Of a DNA stretch of 64,000 nt, positions 9,010 to 15,605 are shown piece by piece; position 1 is the stretch's first letter, and every line of letters starts with the position of its first letter. The notes under the pieces are model-generated. The model searched no databases. It was not told the DNA's origin and was given only the letters and a program-made list of their open reading frames with translations. Source of the DNA: Hymenobacter sp. BT559 (GTDB lineage: Bacteria > Bacteroidota > Bacteroidia > Cytophagales > Hymenobacteraceae); contig NZ_JAELXV010000004.1 in the NCBI RefSeq assembly GCF_016427535.1, positions 310,001 to 374,000 of the forward strand. Direction: 5' to 3'. Made by a program: the position numbers and the translations under genes.

Positions 9010-9747
9010 ATGAAATCAGCCTTGGTTACCGGCGCGAATAAGGGCATCGGCCTGGAAGTCGCCAAACTACTCGCTCAGCACGGATTCTTCGTGTATATCG
9101 GCAGCCGCACCCTCGAAAAGGGGCAAGCCGCAGTGGCACAGCTCAATGCCGCGGGGCTCACAAACCTCGAAGCCGTGCAGTTAGACGTCACCCAGCCTGA
9201 CTCTATTCGGGCGGCCCGGGCGGCGATTGGCGCTAAAACGCCGGTGCTGGATGTACTGGTCAACAACGCCGGCATTTCGGGCGACCTGGCTCAGTCGGCC
9301 CGCGAGACCACCCTTGAGCAGTACCAAACTGTGTTTGCCACCAACGTATTCGGAGTGGCTGGCGTCACGCAGGCGTTCCTAGACCTGCTGGAACAGTCGC
9401 CGCAGCCACGCATCGTTAATGTGAGCTCGGCCATGGCTTCCCTGACGTTGTTTGCAGATTTCGAGAACGCCAATTCTGCTTACCGGGTGCCGGTGTACCA
9501 AGCATCGAAAACCGCCCTAAATATGTACACGCTCAACCTAGCTTATGAGTTGCGCGATACTCCTTTTAAGGTAAATGCCGTGTGCCCGGGCTATACCCAA
9601 ACCGACTTTACGGGCCACCAGGGCACCAGTACGGTCGAGGAGGCCGGACAGCGCATTGCGAAGTACGCACTGCTGGGCCCCGATGGCCCCACCGGCAAGT
9701 ATTTCAGCGAAGAATATTTCCCGGCCCCAGCCACCTGCCCTTGGTAA
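9010..9747 (+). CDS. SDR-family oxidoreductase (carbonyl-reductase-like)
   Basis: A 245-residue short-chain dehydrogenase, probably NADP-dependent and cytoplasmic. TGANKGIG is at residues 7-14, NNAGISGD follows the third strand, and the catalytic pair is Tyr163-x3-Lys167 (YQASK). The C-terminal VNAVCPGYTQTDFTGHQG is typical of carbonyl-reductase-like SDRs. It is the second of three AraC-then-SDR pairs. Two strong hairpins lie just downstream. The substrate is unknown. Confidence 0.9.
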   Translation: MKSALVTGANKGIGLEVAKLLAQHGFFVYIGSRTLEKGQAAVAQLNAAGLTNLEAVQLDVTQPDSIRAARAAIGAKTPVLDVLVNNAGISGDLAQSARETTLEQYQTVFATNVFGVAGVTQAFLDLLEQSPQPRIVNVSSAMASLTLFADFENANSAYRVPVYQASKTALNMYTLNLAYELRDTPFKVNAVCPGYTQTDFTGHQGTSTVEEAGQRIAKYALLGPDGPTGKYFSEEYFPAPATCPW

Positions 9748-9759
9748 GTTTCGGCACGT

Positions 9760-9805
9760 TATTCTTGACCTAGGCGAGTCTTTGGAGCGGCCTAGGTCAA
9801 GAATA
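9760..9805. terminator. Hairpin after the SDR gene
   Basis: Perfect 16-bp arms at 9760-9775 (TATTCTTGACCTAGGC) and 9790-9805 flank a 14-nt loop, 12 nt after the SDR stop codon. There is no clear T-tract, so it may terminate weakly. Both arms contain CCTAGG. Confidence 0.55.
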
Positions 9806-9822
9806 TTACTATCATTGCCCAC

Positions 9823-9868
9823 AAGCGGTTAACTAGCAGGTAGCAAGCCACCTGCTAGTTAACCGCTT
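9823..9868. terminator. Hairpin overlapping the 3' end of the CE12 gene
   Basis: Perfect 19-bp arms at 9823-9841 and 9850-9868 with an 8-nt loop. The right arm encodes the last residues and stop codon of the minus-strand acetylesterase at 9855. On the plus strand it is followed by TTTT. It probably terminates both convergent units. Confidence 0.6.
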
Positions 9869-10673
9869 TTCGCAGGTACTTCTTCAGGCTCAGGCCCTTG
9901 GCCTGCCGAACGCCCTGGGCTACCAGCTCAGCGTTGAGGCGGGCGCCGGCCTCGATGGTGTGGGTGTGGTCGGTGGCGTTGAAGTAGGTGCTGCGCACGG
10001 TGGCTTCGCCGGCCTGGTCGTAGCGGTCGGCGATAAGCTGGTTGAGGTCGATGAACGTGGCGTGGCCCTGGCGGGCGGCTTCGGCGGCCCACTGGCCGTA
10101 GTCATTGCGGTTGCGCTTGACCTTGCCATCCTTCCAGTCATTGCGCGGAATGGGCGAGCACACGATGACGGTGGCGCCTAGCTGCTGGGCCTCGCTGATG
10201 TACTGGCGCAGGTACCAGCCGTAGCTGTGCACCACTTCCTGCTGCTTGGTGAGGTAGTTATACACCTCCTGGCTCTCGTCGCCGTTGCTCTTGATGGTGC
10301 CCCGCGCCCGCGTCGAGTCGGTGAGCGGGCTGCTATCGTTGTGCCCAAACTGCATCATCACGTAGTCGCCGGGCCGGATTTTGGGCCGCACTTTTTCCCA
10401 CCAGCCCTGGCTGCGGAAGGTGCGGGTGCTGGTGCCGCCGCGGGCGCCGTTTTCGATGCGCAGGCGGGTGGTATCGAAGGCGGCGGGCAGGTAGTAGCCC
10501 CAGCCCCAGAGGCCGCCATCGCCCCGGCCCTGCCCGTTTTTCACCGTCGAGTCGCCGATGAGGTAGAGCGTAGGCCGGGGCTTGGGAGCCGCCATACTCA
10601 GCAGCCAGCCGCTGAGTAACAAGAGCGTGGCTAGTAGCGGCCAGCGGCGAGAACGGGTTTTCTGGGTGGGCAT
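9855..10673 (-). CDS. Rhamnogalacturonan acetylesterase (CE12, SGNH hydrolase)
   Basis: A 272-residue exported SGNH hydrolase predicted to remove acetyl groups from rhamnogalacturonan. After a membrane or signal segment (RRWPLLATLLLLSGWLLSMA) come block I LYLIGDSTVKNG with the nucleophile Ser, block III MMQFGHNDSS, and the C-terminal catalytic pair in TDHTHT. The frame is open to a TTG at 10730; the ATG at 10673 gives the best signal peptide. It is divergent from the GH43-like gene at 10860, with operator half-sites for both in between. It is one of three CE12 genes here. Confidence 0.88.
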   Translation of the reverse strand: MPTQKTRSRRWPLLATLLLLSGWLLSMAAPKPRPTLYLIGDSTVKNGQGRGDGGLWGWGYYLPAAFDTTRLRIENGARGGTSTRTFRSQGWWEKVRPKIRPGDYVMMQFGHNDSSPLTDSTRARGTIKSNGDESQEVYNYLTKQQEVVHSYGWYLRQYISEAQQLGATVIVCSPIPRNDWKDGKVKRNRNDYGQWAAEAARQGHATFIDLNQLIADRYDQAGEATVRSTYFNATDHTHTIEAGARLNAELVAQGVRQAKGLSLKKYLRKAVN

Positions 10674-10743
10674 GAGCCAGACGGGGAGCGGTTTGGAAAG
10701 AAGGAGCAGCAAGCAAAGTACTTGTAGCAAGCCCTTGCGGCGG

Positions 10744-10797
10744 CAAGTACGGTGGGGTCACCCCTAGGGGCTTCCCGCACCCTCCTGCTCCTGCCCT
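10744..10797 (-). promoter_or_regulatory. Possible direct-repeat operator for the CE12 gene
   Basis: In gene orientation a site ending CAGGAGGGT (10787-10779) is preceded by an imperfect first half. TACTTG follows at 10749-10744, with its G at position 44, about one helical turn further than at the other sites. It is weaker than the plus-strand site in the same intergenic region. Confidence 0.4.
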
Positions 10798-10837
10798 ACA
10801 GCACAGGACGGTGGCCGAGCGCCTTGCCGAGTACTTG
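10794..10837 (+). promoter_or_regulatory. Direct-repeat operator and -7 box for the GH43-like gene at 10860
   Basis: CCCTACAG-CA-CAGGACGGT (10794-10812) is followed by TACTTG (10832-10837), whose final G is position 34 from the second half-site. The implied start near 10844 gives a leader of about 15 nt. A second TTG-N19-TTACTTTG arrangement (10824-10853) overlaps and would produce an almost leaderless mRNA. Confidence 0.6.
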
Positions 10838-10859
10838 CAAGCCTCTTACTTTGCGAACG

Positions 10860-11888
10860 ATGCTACTTTTCTTACGCGGGCGCGGCGGCCTGCTCCTTCT
10901 CCTAGGGCTGCTACTGGGCCCGGCCGGCGCGTGGGCGCAGCACCCCGCGGGCCGCCTGGCACCCAAGCCCCTCTACCGCGACCCGGTGTATGACGGCGCC
11001 GCCGACCCTGTGCTCATCTGGAATAAGAAAGCTAAGAAATGGTGGATGTTCTACACCAACCGCCGCGCCACCGACACCACCGCGGCGGGCGTGACGTGGG
11101 TGCACGGCACGCGCATCGGCATTGCCGAATCGGGCGACGGCGGCGCCACCTGGACCTACCGCGACACGGCCAATATCAATTACCGGCCCCAGCCGGGCTA
11201 CACCTTTTGGGCACCCGATGTGGTCAAGGACAAAGGCACGTACCACATGTTTCTGACCTACGTGCCGGGCACCTTCATCGACTGGAACCACCCGCGCACC
11301 ATCGTGCACCTCACCAGCCCCGACCTAGTAAACTGGCAGTACGTGAGCACCTTGCCCCTTGCCACCGATAAAGTCATCGACGCCAGCGTGTTCCGCTTGC
11401 CCAATGGCACCTGGCGCCTGTGGTACAACAACGAGCGCGACCACAAGAGCACCTACTACGCCGACAGCCCCGACCTCACGACCTGGACCGACCACGGCCC
11501 CGCCCTAGCCGACCGCGGCGAGGGCCCCAAGGTTTTTCGCTGGCACGACCAATACTGGCTCATCATCGACCCTTGGAAAGGCCTAGGTGCCTATCACTCC
11601 ACTGACCTTCTGCACTGGACCGCCCAGCCCACCCGCCTACTCGAAGCCCCAGGACGCGGCCCCGACGACCAAGCCATCGGCGGCCACGCCGATGTGGTAG
11701 TGAGCGGCGACCGGGCGTATCTTTTTTACTTCACGCACCCCGGCCGCGGCGCAGCTCACCCCGCGCCTCCTAATAGCATCGGGGCCAAGCGTAGCGTCAT
11801 TCAGGTGGTAGAGTTGCACTACCAAAACGGCCAGCTCACCTGCGACCGCGACCAGCCTACTTATATGCAGTTGAAGGCGGGGAGGTGA
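10860..11888 (+). CDS. GH43-like family glycosidase, exported
   Basis: A 342-residue secreted propeller enzyme with signal peptide LLLLLGLLLGPAGAWAQ. Three acidic residues stand where GH43 enzymes place their catalytic triad: Asp in YDGAADPVLIW, Asp in FWAPDVVKDKG, and Glu in RGEGPKVF. Blade motifs such as WWMFYTNRR, WRLWYNNERD and YWLIIDPWKG repeat along the chain. The frame opens upstream at 10752 through sequence that contains the operator, so the ATG at 10860 is used. In a pectin locus it may attack arabinan, galactan or unsaturated-uronate linkages; the sequence does not decide. Confidence 0.8.
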   Translation: MLLFLRGRGGLLLLLGLLLGPAGAWAQHPAGRLAPKPLYRDPVYDGAADPVLIWNKKAKKWWMFYTNRRATDTTAAGVTWVHGTRIGIAESGDGGATWTYRDTANINYRPQPGYTFWAPDVVKDKGTYHMFLTYVPGTFIDWNHPRTIVHLTSPDLVNWQYVSTLPLATDKVIDASVFRLPNGTWRLWYNNERDHKSTYYADSPDLTTWTDHGPALADRGEGPKVFRWHDQYWLIIDPWKGLGAYHSTDLLHWTAQPTRLLEAPGRGPDDQAIGGHADVVVSGDRAYLFYFTHPGRGAAHPAPPNSIGAKRSVIQVVELHYQNGQLTCDRDQPTYMQLKAGR

Positions 11889-11902
11889 ATTTTACGTGGG
11901 TA

Positions 11903-12007
11903 ACCCCACCCCCGACCCCTCCCTCCGGAAGAGGGGAGCCTATCGTGCTCTGACGTAAGCGAGCGGCCGGCTCCCCTCTCCCGGAGGGGAGGGGTCGGGG
12001 GTGGGGT
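11903..12007. repeat. C-rich inverted repeat element, copy A
   Basis: Arms of 38-39 nt (11903-11940 and 11969-12007, with one indel and one mismatch) begin ACCCCACCCCCGACCCCTCC. They enclose an asymmetric core that includes CCTATCGTGCTCTGACGTAA. The same core occurs in opposite orientation in the element at 14171-14263, so this is a dispersed repeat rather than a simple terminator. It lies between convergent genes and could also stop transcription. Confidence 0.75.
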
Positions 12008-12014
12008 AAACCCG

Positions 12015-13343
12015 CTAATTGCCATCCGGCTTGGCCACGGCGCTACGGGGGCTTTCGGGCCAGTGCCACTGGGCCAGCGCATCGGGCCGGGCAGGGTCGA
12101 AGGGCGGCAGGCCTGGGCGCAAGTATTTTACTAGGTCGAGCTTGGCCGCTTTCATGCCTTCGACCACGCAGCGGGCTATTTCGTAGGCGCCGTAGGGGTT
12201 GAAATGGGTGTTGTCGGCCAGTGGCGCGGGCTGGCCGGGGTAGCTATTGGCGGGGTAGTGCACAAAGGCTTTTTTCGACTCCTCCTCCCCCATCGATTCG
12301 TATAGCTTGGTAGTCATGGCATTGAGGTCAATCAACGGCACCTTCTCCTGCTGGGCTACCTGGCGCACAGCGGCCGGAAAGTCACCTAGGCTATTCTCTA
12401 TCTTGCCCCCGGCCCCAAACGAGCGGCGGCTAGTGGAAGTAACCAAAACCGGAATGCCGCCCCGCTTGCGCGCCTCTGCCACATACAGCTTCAGCCGCTG
12501 GGTATAGGACAAAAAAGCCCCGTCGTTCGGGCCTTTCTCCTTCTGGTCGTTGTGCCCAAACTCGATAAAGAGGTAGTCGCCGGGCTTTAGCACACTCAGC
12601 ACTTTATCTAGCCGGTGCGACCCTAGGAAGCTAGCCAGACTCAGGCCCGATTCGGCGTGATTGGCCACCGCCACGCCGGGCCCGAAGAAGCGCGGCAGCA
12701 TTTGGCCCCAGGCGGCCCAGGGCTCGTCGTCCTGATTTACCACCGTCGAGTTGCCGGCCAGGAAAACGGTGGTAGCGGCCGAGGCAGGCGTTATTTCCAG
12801 CGCCACTAGTGCGCTGGGCGCTCCGTCAAATTCTAGCGTTAGCTTATCGTCCCAATCAAGCTTAGCCAATTCACGCGGCTTCAAGCTAGCCTCGCCCCCA
12901 CCCGCGATGCGGCGGTTCTTCACGTTGATGGTCCACGTCTGGGTCACGAACTGGCCCGGCCGCGTGGCCGTTGTTTCGAGCAGCAGCCGGCGCGATTCCG
13001 CTTTGATAAAATTGGAAGAGGTGCCCTTGAGGTCGCCTAGGGTCACGGTCACGTTGTAGTTGCCCTCGGGCACATTTACCGAAAAGTAGAAAGGCTGCTG
13101 GCTGGTCACGAAGTCGCCTTTCAGAGCGTCTTTGCCGCCGCGGTCTACACCCGTAGCAGTGGTACCGAAGTCGAAGCCGTAGCCAGCCTCCTTGGTGTAG
13201 GTAGCCGTGGGCGGTACTGCTTGGTAGCCAGCGGCCGCCCGACCAGGCCCAAAGTCGAATTTAAGCGTCGGCCCTGCTGGTTGAGCCGCCGCACTGGCCG
13301 CCCACCCCAACAGGGTCGCGTTTAGCAATAAGCTGACTTTCAT
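12015..13343 (-). CDS. Rhamnogalacturonan acetylesterase with N-terminal beta-sandwich domain (CE12)
   Basis: A two-domain secreted protein of 442 residues. After the signal peptide (MKVSLLLNATLLGWAASAAAQ), residues 25-170 form a carbohydrate-binding-like sandwich (LKFDFGPG, YGFDFG, YNVTVTLGD). The SGNH domain follows: block I is FLAGNSTVVNQ, with Asn in place of the usual Asp before the nucleophile Ser; the GHND block is FIEFGHNDQKEKG; the catalytic Asp/His are in DNTHFNPYGAY. Such two-domain CE12 proteins are common in Bacteroidota pectin loci. It follows the CE12 gene at 13361-14137 by 17 nt and is probably co-transcribed with it. Confidence 0.87.
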   Translation of the reverse strand: MKVSLLLNATLLGWAASAAAQPAGPTLKFDFGPGRAAAGYQAVPPTATYTKEAGYGFDFGTTATGVDRGGKDALKGDFVTSQQPFYFSVNVPEGNYNVTVTLGDLKGTSSNFIKAESRRLLLETTATRPGQFVTQTWTINVKNRRIAGGGEASLKPRELAKLDWDDKLTLEFDGAPSALVALEITPASAATTVFLAGNSTVVNQDDEPWAAWGQMLPRFFGPGVAVANHAESGLSLASFLGSHRLDKVLSVLKPGDYLFIEFGHNDQKEKGPNDGAFLSYTQRLKLYVAEARKRGGIPVLVTSTSRRSFGAGGKIENSLGDFPAAVRQVAQQEKVPLIDLNAMTTKLYESMGEEESKKAFVHYPANSYPGQPAPLADNTHFNPYGAYEIARCVVEGMKAAKLDLVKYLRPGLPPFDPARPDALAQWHWPESPRSAVAKPDGN

Positions 13344-13360
13344 AATTTAGGAAACCGCTG

Positions 13361-14137
13361 TTAGCTAGCCGGCCGCAGGTACTTGCGAAGCGCCAGCTTC
13401 TTATCGGCGCGAATGCCGTCGGCTACCGATTCGGCGTTGAGCTGCGCCCCTGCGGGGCTGGTGTGCGTGTGGTCGGTAGGGAAGAATTTCTTGGTTTCTT
13501 CAGGACCTAGCTTTTCGTACTTGCGGGCCGTGCGGTCGTTGAGGTCGATGAAAACGACGCCTTCCTGCTGGGCCACCTCAGCGGCCCACTTGCCAAAGTC
13601 CTGGTCGGCGCGCTGCACCTTGCCATCCTTCCATTCATTGCGCGGAATCATGGAGCACACCACCGGCGTAGCGCCTTTGGCCTTGGCCTCTCGAATGAAT
13701 TTGCGCAGGTACCAGCCGTAGGTATTCACCGTTTCGGAGTGGCCGTCGGGCCACACGAGGCTTTTGGTTTCGGGGCCGGTGCCACGCAACACGCCGCGGC
13801 GACCAGCCTTGGTGGTATCAGGTACGCTGCCCTCGTTGTGCCCAAACTGCATAATCAAAAAGTCACCGGGCCGAATGGCCGCAATGGTTTTCTCCCAGCG
13901 CCCCTCCGAAATAAACGTGCGTGTGCTGCGCCCCGCCATCGCATTATTGACAATGTGCACCCGTGTAGTGTCAAAGTAGGCGGGCAGCGCCGTGCCCCAG
14001 CCCTGATAACCGGGCGTGGTGTTGCGCACCGTTGAGTCGCCAATGATATAGAGCGTGGGAACAGGGGCTGGCTTAAACAGAAAAGCACTGAGGCTTAACA
14101 AGAAACCGAGCGCTAGTAGTAGGCGGAATTTAAACAT
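13361..14137 (-). CDS. Rhamnogalacturonan acetylesterase (CE12, SGNH hydrolase)
   Basis: A single-domain exported esterase of 258 residues. The signal peptide covers about the first 25 residues (LLLALGFLLSLSAFLF). Block I is LYIIGDSTVRN with the nucleophile Ser, block II contains NNAMAGRSTRTF, block III is IMQFGHNEG, and the catalytic Asp/His pair is in TDHTHTSPAGAQ. It resembles the CE12 protein at 9855 more than the two-domain enzyme downstream. It may be transcribed with rhaT by readthrough, although a C-rich repeat separates them. Confidence 0.9.
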   Translation of the reverse strand: MFKFRLLLALGFLLSLSAFLFKPAPVPTLYIIGDSTVRNTTPGYQGWGTALPAYFDTTRVHIVNNAMAGRSTRTFISEGRWEKTIAAIRPGDFLIMQFGHNEGSVPDTTKAGRRGVLRGTGPETKSLVWPDGHSETVNTYGWYLRKFIREAKAKGATPVVCSMIPRNEWKDGKVQRADQDFGKWAAEVAQQEGVVFIDLNDRTARKYEKLGPEETKKFFPTDHTHTSPAGAQLNAESVADGIRADKKLALRKYLRPAS

Positions 14138-14170
14138 AGCTTTCAGTAAATCATTCTACTAGCGCGTTTA

Positions 14171-14263
14171 CCCAGGCCCCTCCCCTCCGGGAGAGGAGAG
14201 CCCTACGTTCACTAATGTCAGAGCACGATAGGCTCCCCTCTCCCGGAGGGGCCGGGGGTGGGG
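14171..14263. repeat. C-rich inverted repeat element, copy B
   Basis: This is a second, inverted copy of the element at 11903. Imperfect arms lie at 14171-14202 and 14231-14263. The core, read on the minus strand, contains GGAGCCTATCGTGCTCTGAC, shared with copy A. It is located between rhaT and the CE12 gene. Confidence 0.75.
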
Positions 14264-14282
14264 TCTTCACGTTAACCTAGAA

Positions 14283-15374
14283 TTACTTGGCTACCACGAC
14301 TTCAGTAGGCTGCTCGGTCTTAGCTGTGGCTGGCTTTTCTGAGCCTAGGTAGTTGCCGTAGCCCACGACCACCGTGGAGAGCACTACGGCCAAAATGCCT
14401 AATTGAACCGTACGCATAGTCAGCTTATTAGCGCCGCGCCACTCGTGCAGCAGCAGGCCCCACATCGAGCTGAAGGCGATGATGAACGCCATGTGTAGCG
14501 TCCAGCCCGAGAAACGGTACTCGCCCATCTGGCTGTCGCCCATGCCGTAGAAGAAGAACTGGAAGTACCAGGTAGTGCCCGCCAACGCGCAGAAAATGAC
14601 GTTGCGCAGCGCCGGCATCGTGGGGTTGAGGTAGTCGGTGTAGGTCTTGTTCTTGATGTTAAGGTAGAGGCACCACGCTGCATTGGTGGTGAGGCCGCCG
14701 AGCAGAATGATGACTAGAATGGCGTTGTTGACAAATAGCGGATTGGTGCCGTTTTTGGCAGCTAGCTCAGCAATCGGCTGCCCGGCCGTGAGCCCAAACG
14801 ACATGCAGGCGCTCATCACCCCCGAAAACACCGCCACTAGCAGCCCCTTGCGCAAATCAAACTCCGCAATCGAGGCTTGCTTCTGCTCTTTAGTGAGGGT
14901 CTTCTCTTTCAACAGACCGGCGCGACCGCAAATAAGAATACCCAGCACGCACACGGCCAGTCCCAGCATAATGAACCGCCCCGACGAGGAGCCGGTCAGC
15001 TCGGCCATTTTCCCTTCATAGATGGGCGGCACCAGCGTGCCAAACACGGCGCACAACCCGAGGGTCACGGCCATGCCAAGGCTCAGCCCTAGGTAGCGCA
15101 TGGCCAGCCCAAACGTGAGCCCGCCCATACCCCAGAGCACGCCCCAGAAATACGCCCAAAAGATGGTGCTGCTAGAAGCTTGGTGCAGCACGTCAAACAG
15201 GTGCGGCACCGTCAGGTAGCCCAGTATCCAGGGGGCCGCCAGCCACGATACCAGGCCGCCTACCAGCCAGTAGCTTTCCCAGGACCAGCCTTTGATTTTC
15301 TTATAAGGCAAATAGAAGCTGCCGGAGGCGAAGCCCCCGAGTGCGTGCAAAATAACGCCCCAGATAACGGCCAT
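14283..15374 (-). CDS. rhaT: L-rhamnose/proton symporter, RhaT family
   Basis: A 363-residue inner-membrane permease with about ten hydrophobic segments. The N-terminus MAVIWGVILHALGGFASGSFYLPYKKIKGWSWE is characteristic of RhaT, which is usually about 340 residues. The family imports L-rhamnose with H+. Upstream codons to 15437 are open but overlap the promoter, so the ATG at 15374 is used. It is divergent from the aldolase/dehydrogenase gene; each has a perfectly spaced operator in the 231-nt region between them. The C-terminal tail (TAKTEQPTEVVVAK) extends slightly beyond the usual length. Confidence 0.93.
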   Translation of the reverse strand: MAVIWGVILHALGGFASGSFYLPYKKIKGWSWESYWLVGGLVSWLAAPWILGYLTVPHLFDVLHQASSSTIFWAYFWGVLWGMGGLTFGLAMRYLGLSLGMAVTLGLCAVFGTLVPPIYEGKMAELTGSSSGRFIMLGLAVCVLGILICGRAGLLKEKTLTKEQKQASIAEFDLRKGLLVAVFSGVMSACMSFGLTAGQPIAELAAKNGTNPLFVNNAILVIILLGGLTTNAAWCLYLNIKNKTYTDYLNPTMPALRNVIFCALAGTTWYFQFFFYGMGDSQMGEYRFSGWTLHMAFIIAFSSMWGLLLHEWRGANKLTMRTVQLGILAVVLSTVVVGYGNYLGSEKPATAKTEQPTEVVVAK

Positions 15375-15411
15375 AGGGTGGGTGGGAATGTGGTAGATAG
15401 AAGGATAGCGG

Positions 15412-15456
15412 CAAAGCTGCGCGCCACCTAGGGCCAAACTCTCCTGTGCTCTCCTG
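15412..15456 (-). promoter_or_regulatory. Direct-repeat operator and -7 box upstream of rhaT
   Basis: In gene orientation: CAGGAGAG-CA-CAGGAGAGT (15456-15438), two nearly identical halves with a 10-bp period, then CAGCTTTG (15419-15412) with its G at position 35. This is the clearest direct repeat of the set. Confidence 0.75.
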
Positions 15457-15511
15457 AGAAAAAACAGGCCGTTAGCCAGAAGCCAAAAGCCGTATCTTTT
15501 TTACCTGCAAG

Positions 15512-15556
15512 CAGGAGAGTGCAGGAGGTTGGCGCCGCTGCGACCACGCAGTTTTG
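15512..15556 (+). promoter_or_regulatory. Direct-repeat operator and -7 box upstream of the rhamnulose-1-P aldolase gene
   Basis: CAGGAGAG-TG-CAGGAGGTT (15512-15530) is followed by CAGTTTTG (15549-15556), G at position 35. The second half-site runs into a TTG at the -33 distance, as expected for an activator contacting sigma at a weak -33 element. Confidence 0.75.
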
Positions 15557-15605
15557 CGTTAAATTAAACGCTGGTCATTTCCCGGCCGACCATTCCGACA
15601 CCTCT

